From Candidatus Brevundimonas colombiensis (GTDB lineage Bacteria > Pseudomonadota > Alphaproteobacteria > Caulobacterales > Caulobacteraceae), in contig CP119326.1 in the NCBI GenBank assembly GCA_029202665.1, positions 1,612,001 through 1,676,000 on the forward strand: a stretch of 64,000 nt of DNA, read 5' to 3'. This document shows, one piece after another, positions 53,991-63,301 of this stretch. The first letter of the stretch is position 1, and every line of letters starts with the position of its first letter. A model generated the notes under the pieces. It did no database searches. It saw only the letters and a program-made list of their open reading frames with translations, and was not told the DNA's origin. Both the position numbers and the translations under genes were made by a program.

Positions 53991-55553
53991 ATGGTTTATG
54001 GAACCCAATCTCTTCACCGCCTGGTTCAACGCGCGCCCGACGCCCTGGCCTCGATCGACGGCGCCCGCAGGCGCGACTGGGCCGAAGTCGCAACGGCGGC
54101 CCGAGCTTTTGCCGGGGCCCTGGTCCGTTCGGGGGTGAGGCCCGGCGATCGTGTGGCCTTGCTGGCCAGCAACGGCGACATTCATCTGGACTATGTGCTG
54201 GGTGTGTTCTGGGCAGGCGCCGTCATAAATCCGGTCAACACGCGCTGGTCGCCGCTTGAGATCGCCTTTTCCCTCGAGGATTGCCAAACGCGCCTGCTGA
54301 TCGTCGAGGATCGGTTCTCCGCCTTGATTCCGGCAATCAGGGAGGCGGCGCCCGGCCTGGACATCGTGGTTCAGCGGGGCGGCGCGCCCGGCGGAGACGT
54401 CATCGCCTTCGAGCGCTGGATCGCGGACGCGCCTGGTCCGGAAGACGTCCGGGCGTCCGGCGAGACGCTGGCGGCCATCCTCTACACCGGCGGCACCACA
54501 GGTCGGCCAAAGGGCGTCATGCTCAGCCACGTCAATCTGCTTTCCTCGGCGAACGGCTATCTGGCGTTTCCGGGCGCCCGGCCCGGCGCCCGCTATCTGC
54601 ATGTCGCGCCCCTGTTCCACATCGGGGCCTTGTCGGGGATGTTCACCTCGCTGATGGCGGGGTCCACGCAGGTCTTCCTTCCCGCGTTCGATCCAGCACG
54701 GGTCATCGAAACCGTGGGCGCCGAACAGGTTTCGGACGTCTTTCTGGTGCCATCCATGCTGCGCGCCATTCTGTCTGATCCCGGCTTTGCGCCGGGCCTG
54801 TTGAACAGCCTGGAGCGGATCGTCTACGGCGGTTCGTCCATCGACGACGCCCTGCTGGATCAGGCCATGACATTGCTGCCTGGCGCCGCCTTTGTTCAGG
54901 CCTATGGCATGACCGAACTGTCTCCGATCGCGACCCTGCTGGGGCCGGACGATCACAGCGAGGCGGCGCGGCGCCAGGGTCGCGGTCGGTCGGCAGGGCG
55001 GGCCACCACATCGACCGAAGTCCGCATCGTCGATCCGCACGGTCAGGAGGTCCCGCGCGGCGACCGCGGGGAGGTCGTGGCGAAGGGCGGCGGCGTGATG
55101 CTGGGTTACTGGGGGGTGCCTGATCAGACCTTGGCGGCGCTGCGCGACGGCTGGATGCACACCGGCGATGTCGGCTGGATGGATGATCAGGGCTATGTGA
55201 CCGTCGTCGATCGGCTGAAAGACATGATCGTGACCGGCGGCGAGAACGTCTATTCGGCCGAAGTCGAGAACGCCCTGACCGCCCATCCTGACGTCATTCA
55301 GGCGGCCGTCATCGGTTTGCCGGACGACCGCTGGGGCGAGCGGGTGCATGCGGTCGTCGTTCTCCAGCCGGGGGCCGTGGCGACGGCCGAGACGCTGCGC
55401 CAGCACTGCCGCAGGCTGATCGCGGGCTACAAGATTCCCAAGACCGTGGCCGTGTTCGACGCCTTGCCGCTTTCGACCGCCGGGAAAGTGCTGAAAACCG
55501 AGTTGCGCGCCCGTTACGCCGCTTGCCAGACCACGCCCGACCCCCTTACCTAA
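53991..55553 (+). CDS. AMP-dependent acyl-CoA synthetase/ligase
   Basis: 520 residues. Motifs: AAILYTGGTTGRPKGVMLSH (P-loop), QAYGMTELSPIATLLGP, WMHTGDVGWMDDQGYVTVVD, RLKDMIVTGGENVYSAEVE, and Lys in LPLSTAGKVLKTEL. It activates a fatty, cyclic or aromatic acid with ATP and CoA. 9 bp behind the MDR gene. The second such ligase in the window (the first at 37.5 kb); the shorter length and GENVYSAEVE suggest a different acid. Confidence 0.95.
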   Translation: MVYGTQSLHRLVQRAPDALASIDGARRRDWAEVATAARAFAGALVRSGVRPGDRVALLASNGDIHLDYVLGVFWAGAVINPVNTRWSPLEIAFSLEDCQTRLLIVEDRFSALIPAIREAAPGLDIVVQRGGAPGGDVIAFERWIADAPGPEDVRASGETLAAILYTGGTTGRPKGVMLSHVNLLSSANGYLAFPGARPGARYLHVAPLFHIGALSGMFTSLMAGSTQVFLPAFDPARVIETVGAEQVSDVFLVPSMLRAILSDPGFAPGLLNSLERIVYGGSSIDDALLDQAMTLLPGAAFVQAYGMTELSPIATLLGPDDHSEAARRQGRGRSAGRATTSTEVRIVDPHGQEVPRGDRGEVVAKGGGVMLGYWGVPDQTLAALRDGWMHTGDVGWMDDQGYVTVVDRLKDMIVTGGENVYSAEVENALTAHPDVIQAAVIGLPDDRWGERVHAVVVLQPGAVATAETLRQHCRRLIAGYKIPKTVAVFDALPLSTAGKVLKTELRARYAACQTTPDPLT

Positions 55554-55592
55554 TGTGAATAGATAAAGGGGCCAAAGTCCCGGGAGGAATGC

Positions 55593-57203
55593 ATGACGGA
55601 CTTTGATTACGTCATTGTCGGCGCCGGGGCGGCCGGGTGCGTGCTGGCCTATCGGCTCAGCGAAAATCCGGCCATCAAGGTGGCCCTCGTCGAGGCCGGG
55701 CCGCGCGACTCTCATCCCTACATCACCATGCCGAAGGGCCTGGCGAAGGTAATGGCGGATCCTGCGCACCTGTGGGTGCATATGAGCCAGCCCGAGGCTT
55801 CCACGGCTCAACAGTCAGAGGCCTGGGTGCGGGGCCGGGTGCTGGGCGGTTCGTCCTCCGTGAACGGCATGATGTATGTGCGGGGCCAGCCGGCGGATTT
55901 CGAGGCGATCGCCGAACAGACCAGCGACGACTGGGGCTGGGCGCGCATCGCCGAGGCCTACCGCGCCCTGGAGGCTCATGAGCTGGGGGCGGCGCCGACG
56001 CGGGGTGAAAAGGGTCCGCTTCGAATCTCGATGCCCACCATTCGCAATCGGCTCAGCGAGGCGCAGGTCCTGGCGGCACGCGCCATGGGCTGGGCCATCA
56101 AGTCCGATATCAACGAGCCGGACGACGTCGCCCGCTTCGGCTATTCGCCGCGCACGATTTTTCGCGGCAAGCGGCAGAGCGCCGCGACCGCTTTTCTTCG
56201 GCCAGCGGAAAAACGTCCCAATCTGACCGTGCTGACGGATCGCACCGTTCGCCGCGTTGTATTCGAGGCAGGACGCGCGACCGGCGTTGAAATCCGTCAC
56301 GGCGGCGCGCTGGAGACGGTCCATGCCCGACGCGAAGTCATTCTGTGCGGCGGCGCAATGGCCAGTCCGGGCGTCCTTGAGCGATCGGGCATCGGCGACG
56401 CGTCCCGCCTCGAAGCGCTGGGTGTGACGGTCGTCCATCACAGCCCCGAGGTGGGCGAGGGGCTGATCGAGCATCGCGGCCTGATCGTGCAGTGGAAGCT
56501 GAAAACCGCCAGTCTTTCCCAAAACCGCGAATTCGGCGGATGGCGGCTGCTTCGAGCTGTGGCCAAATACTATCTCACGGGCGATGGTCCGATGGCGTCG
56601 GCCGCCTATGAGATCGGCGGCTGGTTCAAGTCGCAGCCCGGCCTGAACCGGCCCGACGTCCAGATGCTGCTCGCACCCTACAGCTTCGATATGGAGAAAC
56701 AGCGCACCGCGCTGGAACGCTTCCCCGGCATGAATGCCGTGGTCTATCCGCTGCGGCCGACGTCGCAGGGCTCCATCCATATCGAAACCCTGGACGAGAA
56801 TGTTCCGGCCAGCTTCAAACCCAACTACCGAGCGACCGAACAGGATCGGTTGGCGATGATCGGCGCTATCCGCGGTGTCCGCGACTGGGCCGGCAAGGCG
56901 CCGATCGCCGATATGATCGTCGAGGAGACCCTGCCGGGGCCCGGCTATCAGACCGATGATCAGATCCTCGAAGCCTATGACCGCTTCGGCACCTGCGGCT
57001 ATCATGCCGTCGGCAGTTGCCGGATGGGCCGCGACCCCGCGTCGGTGGTTGATCCCGCCCTGCGGGTCAGGGGCGTCGAGGGGCTGCGTGTCATCGACAC
57101 ATCGGTCATGCCGATAATCCCTTCAGGCAATACGAACGGTCCGACGATGGCCATGGCCTGGCGTGCAGCCGACATCATCCTGCGGGAGACAGACGCCGCA
57201 TAA
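55593..57203 (+). CDS. GMC-family alcohol dehydrogenase/oxidase
   Basis: 536 residues, complete. FAD-binding DYVIVGAGAAGCVLAYRLSE at the N-terminus, the second GMC signature VRGRVLGGSSSVNGMMYVRG, and the C-terminal YHAVGSCRMG, then VIDTSVMPIIPSGNTNGPTM with the catalytic His/Asn pair. It oxidises an alcohol to an aldehyde, passing electrons to oxygen or the respiratory chain. Its tail resembles but is not identical to the GMC remnant at 12.0 kb, so that one is a different paralogue. Preceded by a good GGGAGGA. Confidence 0.95.
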   Translation: MTDFDYVIVGAGAAGCVLAYRLSENPAIKVALVEAGPRDSHPYITMPKGLAKVMADPAHLWVHMSQPEASTAQQSEAWVRGRVLGGSSSVNGMMYVRGQPADFEAIAEQTSDDWGWARIAEAYRALEAHELGAAPTRGEKGPLRISMPTIRNRLSEAQVLAARAMGWAIKSDINEPDDVARFGYSPRTIFRGKRQSAATAFLRPAEKRPNLTVLTDRTVRRVVFEAGRATGVEIRHGGALETVHARREVILCGGAMASPGVLERSGIGDASRLEALGVTVVHHSPEVGEGLIEHRGLIVQWKLKTASLSQNREFGGWRLLRAVAKYYLTGDGPMASAAYEIGGWFKSQPGLNRPDVQMLLAPYSFDMEKQRTALERFPGMNAVVYPLRPTSQGSIHIETLDENVPASFKPNYRATEQDRLAMIGAIRGVRDWAGKAPIADMIVEETLPGPGYQTDDQILEAYDRFGTCGYHAVGSCRMGRDPASVVDPALRVRGVEGLRVIDTSVMPIIPSGNTNGPTMAMAWRAADIILRETDAA

Positions 57204-57686
57204 GCCAGATCGCAGGATCGGCGCGTCCAGTTCTGGACGCCCGCCACGCTCATTCGGGCGCGAGCCATCGACCAGGGCGCCGTCTCGCGACTCCTTGTTT
57301 TTAGGGCGGGCGACAAGGGCGTTCACAGGCGTCCGACCCCGATCCCCGACGACCGCCGACCTCGCCGCCTGTCGGCCGTTCGCGACCAAGGTCGTCGCCG
57401 TCCCTTGCGTCGCCCTAAGCGCCGCCACGCCTGCACGGACGCCTTGTCGGCGGCCCCGCTGTGGCCTGCGCCACTGGCCGGAGCCATGGCGAATCGATCC
57501 GGCGCAAATGGCTGACGACAGCCCTTGAGGACGCCGCCCGACGTATCTCCGCCGGGGTGCTGAAGCCTGTGGAGCCCAGCATCCTGGCGGTGGGTGAGGC
57601 TTCACGCGATGCGACAGCGTAAAAAGCGTTGCCTATAGTTATTTAATCGGTCAATTACACTTCAGCCTATTTGCAGGAGATGTCTG
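57204..57686. other. 483-bp region without a supported gene, with a degenerate tail fragment
   Basis: No complete gene. From about 57480 one plus frame reads SHGESIRRKWLTTALEDAAR and continues to a stop at 57620-57622; the helical, charged run with a Trp-Leu resembles the end of a TetR-type regulator, but this is a guess. No start or N-terminal half is present. The AT-rich segment 57624-57665 (TAGTTATTTAATCGG) is probably the promoter of the thiolase operon, and GCAGGAG at about 57675 its ribosome-binding site. Confidence 0.4.
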
Positions 57687-58946
57687 TTGTCCGAAGCGCT
57701 CATCATCGACGCAGTGCGTACGCCGCGAGGGATCGGCAAGGTTGGAAAGGGTGCGCTGGCGCATCTGCATCCCCAGCATCTGGCGGCGGTCGTGCTGGCG
57801 GCCGTCGCTGAACGAAACGGCCTCAATACGGCCGACGTCGAGGATGTCATCTGGTCGACGTCGACGCAGAAGGGCAAGCAGGGCGGCGATCTGGGCCGCA
57901 TGGCGGCGCTGGACGCGGGCTACGACATCGTGGCCAGCGGCATGACCCTGGACCGGTTCTGCGGGGGCGGCATCACCGCGGTGAATCTCGCCGCCGCCCA
58001 GGTGATGTCCGGCATGGAGGATCTGGTGATCGCCGGCGGCGTCGAGATGATGAGCTACACCAATGCCGTGGCCGCCGAAGAGCAGGCTGCGGGCTTTGCC
58101 CCTGCTCTGATGGGCTCGGCCAATGAACACCTGGATGCGCGCCACCCACAGTCGCATCAGGGCGTGTGCGGCGACGCCATCGCCAGCCTGGAGGGGATCA
58201 GCCGGGAAACCCTGGACGCCTTCGGTCTGGAAAGCCAGCGGCGGGCCAAGGTGGCGATGGATGAGGGCCGCTTCGACCGGTCGATCGTGCCGGTCAAGGA
58301 CGATGCCGGGAATATTATTCTGGACCACGACGAATATCCCCGGCCTGAGACGACGTTGGAGGGGCTGAGCCAACTCAAGCCCGCCTTCACCGCCCTGGCG
58401 GACTGGGCCTACGACGAGCAGGGACACACTTTCCGGGGTCAGATTCAGCGCCGCTATCCCGATCTGAAGATCGAGCCGGTCCATCACGCCGGCAATTCCT
58501 CGGGCGTCGTGGACGGCGCAGCAGCCATCGTCGTGGCGTCTCGCGCCTATGCGGAACGCAATGGCCTCAAGCCGCGGGCCCGGATCGTGGCCACGGCGAA
58601 CCTCGGCGATGACCCGACCCTGATGTTGAATGCGCCGGTTCCGGCGGCGCGCAAGGTCCTGGCCAAGGCCGGCCTGACGGTCGATGACATCGACTTGTGG
58701 GAGATCAACGAAGCCTTCGCCGTCGTCGCCGTGAAGTTCATTCGGGACCTGGGGCTTGATCCCGCCAAGGTCAATGTGAACGGGGGCGCCATCGCGCTGG
58801 GCCATCCGATCGGCGCGACCGGCGCGATGTTGATCGGCGCCATCCTGGACGAGCTTGAACGGACCAACGGCCGCTACGGCCTGGTCACCATGTGCGCCGC
58901 AGGCGGCATGGCGCCGGCGATCATCATCGAACGGATCGACAGCTGA
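57687..58946 (+). CDS. Thiolase (acetyl-CoA C-acyltransferase)
   Basis: 419 residues from TTG 57687, behind CAGGAG. Nucleophilic Cys in TLDRFCGGGITAVNLAAAQV, His in NGGAIALGHPIGATGAML, second Cys in VTMCAAGGMAPAIIIERI. The FadA/degradative thiolase pattern. It leads an operon with an HSD10-like SDR and two acyl-CoA dehydrogenases, forming one complete side-chain or ring beta-oxidation cycle minus a hydratase. A hydratase remnant at 60.95 kb suggests the missing gene was lost. Confidence 0.93.
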   Translation: MSEALIIDAVRTPRGIGKVGKGALAHLHPQHLAAVVLAAVAERNGLNTADVEDVIWSTSTQKGKQGGDLGRMAALDAGYDIVASGMTLDRFCGGGITAVNLAAAQVMSGMEDLVIAGGVEMMSYTNAVAAEEQAAGFAPALMGSANEHLDARHPQSHQGVCGDAIASLEGISRETLDAFGLESQRRAKVAMDEGRFDRSIVPVKDDAGNIILDHDEYPRPETTLEGLSQLKPAFTALADWAYDEQGHTFRGQIQRRYPDLKIEPVHHAGNSSGVVDGAAAIVVASRAYAERNGLKPRARIVATANLGDDPTLMLNAPVPAARKVLAKAGLTVDDIDLWEINEAFAVVAVKFIRDLGLDPAKVNVNGGAIALGHPIGATGAMLIGAILDELERTNGRYGLVTMCAAGGMAPAIIIERIDS

Positions 58947-58971
58947 GCTGACGAGCTAAGGGAGGAATTTC

Positions 58972-59754
58972 ATGCAACTCAACGACACAGTATCTGCGGT
59001 CATCACGGGCGGCGCATCGGGGCTGGGCGAAGCGACGGCCCGCGCCCTGGCGGCCAAGGGCGTCAAGGTCGCCATCTTTGATCTTCAGGACGAGAAGGGC
59101 CAGGCGGTCGCCGCCGACATCGGCGGCGTGTTCTGCAAGGTCGACGTCACCAGCGACGAGAGCGTCGATGCGGGATTCGCCAAGGCCCGCTCGGCCCATG
59201 GTCAGGAACGAATCCTGGTCTGTTGCGCCGGTACGGGCAATGCGATCAAGACCGCCAGCCGCGCTAAAGAGGACGGCAGCATCAAGCATTTCCCGCTCGA
59301 CGCCTTCAACTGGCTGATTCAGATCAACCTGGTCGGCACGTTCCGCTGCGTGGCCAAGGCGGCCGCAGGCATGTTGACGCTGTCGCCGCTCGAGGACGGC
59401 GAGAGGGGCGCTGTGGTCATGACCGCCAGCGTCGCCGCCGAGGACGGTCAGATGGGCCAGGCGGCCTATTCCGCCTCCAAGGGCGGCGTCGTGGGTATGA
59501 CGCTTCCCATCGCGCGGGACCTGATGGGAGAGGGTGTGCGGGTCAACACCATCCTGCCCGGCATTTTCAATACGCCGCTGATGCTGGGCGCCCCGCAGAC
59601 GGTGAAGGACGCCCTGGCCGCATCCGTACCCTTCCCCAAACGTCTCGGCGATCCGCGTGAATACGCCAATCTTGCGCTCACCATGATCGAGAACAGCTAT
59701 TTCAACGGCGAAGACGTGCGGCTGGACGGCGGCATCCGCATGGCTCCCCGGTGA
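58972..59754 (+). CDS. SDR, 3-hydroxyacyl-CoA dehydrogenase type II (HSD10-like)
   Basis: 260 residues, with GGGAGGA nine bases upstream of ATG 58972. TGGASGLGEATARALAAKGV, LVCCAGTGNAIKTASR, Ser in VVMTASVAAEDGQMGQAAYS and the YSASK triad, ending YFNGEDVRLDGGIRMAPR. This is the 17beta-HSD10/HADH2 type that oxidises (S)-3-hydroxyacyl-CoA with NAD and is known to handle branched and steroid-like acyl-CoAs. 25 bp downstream of the thiolase and 4 bp from the acyl-CoA dehydrogenase. Confidence 0.93.
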   Translation: MQLNDTVSAVITGGASGLGEATARALAAKGVKVAIFDLQDEKGQAVAADIGGVFCKVDVTSDESVDAGFAKARSAHGQERILVCCAGTGNAIKTASRAKEDGSIKHFPLDAFNWLIQINLVGTFRCVAKAAAGMLTLSPLEDGERGAVVMTASVAAEDGQMGQAAYSASKGGVVGMTLPIARDLMGEGVRVNTILPGIFNTPLMLGAPQTVKDALAASVPFPKRLGDPREYANLALTMIENSYFNGEDVRLDGGIRMAPR

Positions 59755-59758
59755 TCTG

Positions 59759-60925
59759 ATGTCGGGAGTTTTCGCGGCTCCATCGCGATGGATGGACGAA
59801 GAGACGATCCTGTTTGAGGAATCGACCGCGCGCTTCTTCGCGGAAGCGGCGACCGCGCAGCGGATGGAGGACTGGCGCCGGGACGGCATCGTGGACCGGG
59901 CCGCCTGGACCGAGGCGGCGCAGGCGGGCCTCCTGGGCGTCTCCGTATCGCCCGACTATGGCGGCGCGGGCGGCGATTTCCGCCATGAGGCGGTGATCAT
60001 GCGCCGCCTGGGGGTGATCGGCGCCGAAGGCTGGGCGATCCCGTTGCACAACGCCATCTGCGCCGCCTACATCGAGAAGTACGGCACGGAAGCCCAGAAA
60101 CAGCGCTGGCTGCCGCTGATCGTCTCGGGTGAACGCATTACGGCGGTCGCCATGACCGAACCGGGCGCCGGATCCGATCTGAGGGGCATCCGAACCACGG
60201 CGCGCCGTGAAGGGGACCATTACGTCCTGCAAGGGCAGAAGACCTTCATCACCAACGGCCAACTGGCCGAGTTGATCATCGTCGTCGCCAAGACGGATCC
60301 CGAGGCGGGTGGAAAGGGAATCTCGCTGCTGCTGGTCGACACGGCCGACGCGCCGGGATTCAGTCGCGGACGAAACCTCGACAAGATCGGGGTGGAGATG
60401 GGCGACACTTCCGAGCTCTTCTTCGACAGTGTCCGCGTGCCGGTCGAAAACCTGCTGGGCGGCGAAGAAGGCCAGGGCCTTTATCAGCTGATGAAGGAAC
60501 TGCCGAAGGAGCGGTTGATCATCGCCATCGAGTGCGTGGCGATCATGGAGGCCGCGCTGGATCACACCATCGCCTATGTCCGCGAGCGCCGGGCCTTTGG
60601 ACAGCGTCTTCTGGACTTTCAGAACACGCAGTTCGTTCTGGCGGAATGCAAGACCGAGGCGACGATCGCGCGCAGTTTCGTCGATGACTGCATCGTGCGT
60701 TTCGGCGAAGGCGCGCTGGACGCGGCCACCGCCAGCATGGCCAAATACTGGGTGTCGGAGCGGGCCCAGAAGATCGTCGACGCCTGTCTGCAACTGTTCG
60801 GGGGCTATGGGTACATGACCGAATATCCCATCGCGCAGATGTACAAGGATGTCCGGGTCAAGCGCATCTATGGCGGCGCGAACGAGATCATGAAGGTCCT
60901 GATCGCCAGGACTCTCGATCAATGA
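59759..60925 (+). CDS. Acyl-CoA dehydrogenase
   Basis: 388 residues. ITAVAMTEPGAGSDLRGIRT, YVLQGQKTFITNGQLAEL, LFGGYGYMTEYPIAQMYKDV and end RIYGGANEIMKVLIARTL. The family pattern (YGGANE) is the same as at 42 kb, and the two are recognisable paralogues over the full length, likely with different acyl substrates or chain positions. It dehydrogenates an acyl-CoA to the 2-enoyl-CoA. Followed by a decayed hydratase start. Confidence 0.95.
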   Translation: MSGVFAAPSRWMDEETILFEESTARFFAEAATAQRMEDWRRDGIVDRAAWTEAAQAGLLGVSVSPDYGGAGGDFRHEAVIMRRLGVIGAEGWAIPLHNAICAAYIEKYGTEAQKQRWLPLIVSGERITAVAMTEPGAGSDLRGIRTTARREGDHYVLQGQKTFITNGQLAELIIVVAKTDPEAGGKGISLLLVDTADAPGFSRGRNLDKIGVEMGDTSELFFDSVRVPVENLLGGEEGQGLYQLMKELPKERLIIAIECVAIMEAALDHTIAYVRERRAFGQRLLDFQNTQFVLAECKTEATIARSFVDDCIVRFGEGALDAATASMAKYWVSERAQKIVDACLQLFGGYGYMTEYPIAQMYKDVRVKRIYGGANEIMKVLIARTLDQ

Positions 60926-60947
60926 CGGCATCGAGACGGGACCTCCC

Positions 60948-61046
60948 GTCACGAGCCAGGCGATCCGGTTCAGCGTCAGGGACGGCATCGTCGACGTTGT
61001 CGTGGCCAAGGCTGGCCCGTTGTGGGACGAAGAGCCGTATCGTTGA
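60948..61046 (+). pseudogene. Possible enoyl-CoA hydratase remnant with internal deletion
   Basis: A 32-codon frame, GTG 60948 to stop at 61044-61046, reads TSQAIRFSVRDGIVDVVVAK, then AGPLWDEEPYR. The first part matches the usual start of crotonase-family proteins (a strand-turn-strand before the NA...LN motif), then jumps directly to a tail. A small deletion scar of a hydratase is the simplest reading, consistent with the hydratase missing from this otherwise complete operon. Evidence is limited to about 20 residues. Confidence 0.35.
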
Positions 61047-61065
61047 GTTTGAAGGACCGTAGAAG

Positions 61066-62247
61066 ATGACGATTTCCGACGCTGCGCCGCGCGAGGATCG
61101 CGGCGATCAGATCGCCGCGCGTGTCGAGGCCTTCGTGCGCGAAACGGTCGCGAACTATGAGCGGGATTCCCGTCTGGGGGCGCATGGCCCGGCAGAAGAC
61201 CTGGTCGAGGAATTGCGCGATCTGGCGCGACAGGCTGGGTTGATGACGCCGCATATCCTGTCCGACGGCGGTCATCTGTCGCATCGTCAAACGGCCCGTG
61301 TGCTGCGGGCGGCCGGCCTTTCGCCGCTCGGCCCCGTTGCGGTCAATGTGGCGGCGCCGGACGAGGGCAATATGTATCTGTTGGGCCGTGTGGCGACGTC
61401 GGCCCAGAAGAGCCGCTTTCTCGATCCGCTGGTCAGGGGGCGTGCGCGGTCGGCCTTCTTCATGACCGAGCCGGCCGAGGATGGCGGCGCGGGTTCCGAC
61501 CCGTCGCTGCTCAGCACCACCGCCGTCCGTGATGGCGACCATTGGCTGATCCGGGGTCGAAAGGCGTTCATCACCGGCGCCCAGGGCGCCAGCGTCGGGA
61601 TCGTCATGGCGCGCACGGAGGAGGGGGCCACCCTGTTCCTCGCGGACCTGCCCGACCCTTCCGTCAGGATCGAACGCGTGCTGGACACCATCGACAGTTC
61701 CATGCCGGGCGGCCATTCGGTGGTCGCCCTGGACGATCTTCGGGTGCCGCACGATCAGGTCCTGGGCCAGCCGGGCGAGGGGTTCAAGCTGACGCAGGTG
61801 CGCCTTGCGCCCGCGCGATTGACCCACTGCATGCGCTGGCTGGGGGCCTGTACGCGCGCCCAGGAGATCGCCGTCGCCTATGCAGTCAGACGGCAGGCCT
61901 TCGGCAAGGCCCTGATCGATCATGAGGGCGTGGGATTCATGCTCGCCGAGAACATGATCGACCTGAAACAGGCCGAACTGATGATCGACTGGTGCGCCGA
62001 TGTTCTCGACACCGGCGCCCTGGGCACGGTCGAAAGCTCCATGGCCAAGGTGTCCGTCAGCGAGGCGCTGATGCGTGTCGCCGACCGCTGCGTGCAGGTC
62101 ATGGGGGGAACCGGCGTCTCGGGCGACACCATCGTCGAACAGGTGTTCCGCGAGGTTCGCGCCTTCCGCATCTACGACGGCCCTACCGAGGTCCATAAAT
62201 GGAGCCTGGCCAAGACCATCAAACGCAACGCCATTCAGGGGCAGTGA
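61066..62247 (+). CDS. Acyl-CoA dehydrogenase, ACAD10/11-like
   Basis: 393 residues. SAFFMTEPAEDGGAGSDPSL, HWLIRGRKAFITGAQGA, and near the end CVQMGGTGVSG-like region (VQVMGGTGVSGDTIVEQVFR) and AFRIYDGPTEVHKWSLAKTI. The YDGPTEVH end is the ACAD10/ACAD11 pattern rather than YEGT or YGGANE. In mammals those enzymes have an APH-like kinase domain fused and act in breakdown of 4-hydroxy fatty acids; here the kinase is the next gene. Distinct from both other dehydrogenases in the window. Confidence 0.88.
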   Translation: MTISDAAPREDRGDQIAARVEAFVRETVANYERDSRLGAHGPAEDLVEELRDLARQAGLMTPHILSDGGHLSHRQTARVLRAAGLSPLGPVAVNVAAPDEGNMYLLGRVATSAQKSRFLDPLVRGRARSAFFMTEPAEDGGAGSDPSLLSTTAVRDGDHWLIRGRKAFITGAQGASVGIVMARTEEGATLFLADLPDPSVRIERVLDTIDSSMPGGHSVVALDDLRVPHDQVLGQPGEGFKLTQVRLAPARLTHCMRWLGACTRAQEIAVAYAVRRQAFGKALIDHEGVGFMLAENMIDLKQAELMIDWCADVLDTGALGTVESSMAKVSVSEALMRVADRCVQVMGGTGVSGDTIVEQVFREVRAFRIYDGPTEVHKWSLAKTIKRNAIQGQ

Positions 62248-62251
62248 CGTC

Positions 62252-63301
62252 ATGAGCGTGGGCGGAGCGACGACAGCGGTGCGCGGCAATGCGCGGTTTG
62301 ACGAAGAGGCGCTGGCGCGTTGGATGACGGACCACATCCCCGGCTTTTCCGGGCCGCTGCATGTGGCTCAGTTCAGCGGCGGCCAGTCCAATCCGACCTT
62401 CCGGCTTTCAACGCCTGACCGATCCTATGTGATGCGTCGCAAGCCTGCTGGGCCCTTGCTGAAGGGCGCCCATGCGATCGATCGCGAAGCGCGCGTCATG
62501 CAGGCTCTGGAAGGCGCGGGTTTTCCCGCGCCGCACGTCCATGGCCTGTGTCTGGATGACGACGTCATCGGGACGGCCTTTTATGTGATGGACCTGATCG
62601 ACGGGCGCATTTTCTGGGACAGCGCCTTCCCCGAAGCGCCGCGTGAAGCTCGGCCGGCGCACATGGACGCGATGAACGCCGTGCTGGCTCGGCTTCACAA
62701 TCTCGATCCCAATGCCATCGGCCTGGGCGACTATGGGCGCCCCGGGCGCTACCTCGCCCGCCAGATTGACCGCTGGTCGCGCCAGTATCAGGACGATGCC
62801 TTGGCCGGGCGCACGGCGGATATGGATTTCCTGGTGGAGTGGCTGCCCGCCCATGCGCCGGACAACGAAGAGATGCGCATCGTCCACGGCGATTTCCGCG
62901 TGGACAACATCATCTTCCATCCCTCCCGGCCAGAGGTGGCGGCGGTGCTGGATTGGGAGCTTTCGACGCTGGGCCATCCGCTCGTCGACTTCACCTACAA
63001 TGTGATGATGTACCGCGCGCCGGCCGACATCCCCTGGGGCCTGGCTGGATACGACCTTGAAGCGCTGGGTCTGCCCAGCGAGGCGGACTACGTCGCCGCC
63101 TACTGCCGTCGAACCGGGCGAAACGCCATTCCCGATCTGGACGCCTATATCGTGTTCAACCTGTTCCGGCTGGCGGCGATCATTCACGGCATCAAGGGGC
63201 GCATGCTGCGTGGCAACGCCTCGTCGGCCGACGCCGGCGCCATGATCCCGCAGATGGATGTCCTGGCCGCCGCGGCCCGCCGGATCGCCGAGAGGCTGTG
63301 A
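62252..63301 (+). CDS. APH-fold acyl-CoA kinase-like protein (ACAD10/11 N-domain-like)
   Basis: 349 residues from ATG 62252, 4 bp after the dehydrogenase. LHVAQFSGGQSNPTFRLSTP (P-loop-like), SYVMRRKPAGPLLKGAHAID (ATP Lys), catalytic VHGDFRVDNIIFHPSR, metal VAAVLDWELSTLGHPLVDFT. This is the phosphotransferase group fused N-terminally to ACAD in eukaryotic ACAD10/11 and the LvaA-like kinases of levulinate catabolism. It probably phosphorylates a 4-hydroxyacyl-CoA, whose phosphate is then eliminated by the dehydrogenase partner. Confidence 0.9.
   Translation: MSVGGATTAVRGNARFDEEALARWMTDHIPGFSGPLHVAQFSGGQSNPTFRLSTPDRSYVMRRKPAGPLLKGAHAIDREARVMQALEGAGFPAPHVHGLCLDDDVIGTAFYVMDLIDGRIFWDSAFPEAPREARPAHMDAMNAVLARLHNLDPNAIGLGDYGRPGRYLARQIDRWSRQYQDDALAGRTADMDFLVEWLPAHAPDNEEMRIVHGDFRVDNIIFHPSRPEVAAVLDWELSTLGHPLVDFTYNVMMYRAPADIPWGLAGYDLEALGLPSEADYVAAYCRRTGRNAIPDLDAYIVFNLFRLAAIIHGIKGRMLRGNASSADAGAMIPQMDVLAAAARRIAERL

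Noticed and set aside
53154..55811. Antisense open frame of 885 codons opposite the MDR and ligase genes
   Set aside because: It is low complexity, Arg/His/Gln rich, without domain motifs, and covers two genes with clear catalytic motifs on the plus strand. Long antisense frames are expected at this GC content.
55815..57005. Antisense open frame of 396 codons opposite the GMC gene
   Set aside because: No recognisable family; the plus-strand GMC protein has all signatures. Codon-bias shadow.
57123..57605. Antisense open frame in the gap before the thiolase
   Set aside because: Arg/Pro/Gly rich with no motif, partly opposite the GMC end.
59702..62337. Two antisense frames of 435 and 453 codons opposite the acyl-CoA dehydrogenases
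   Set aside because: Both mirror real genes and show no motifs or starts.
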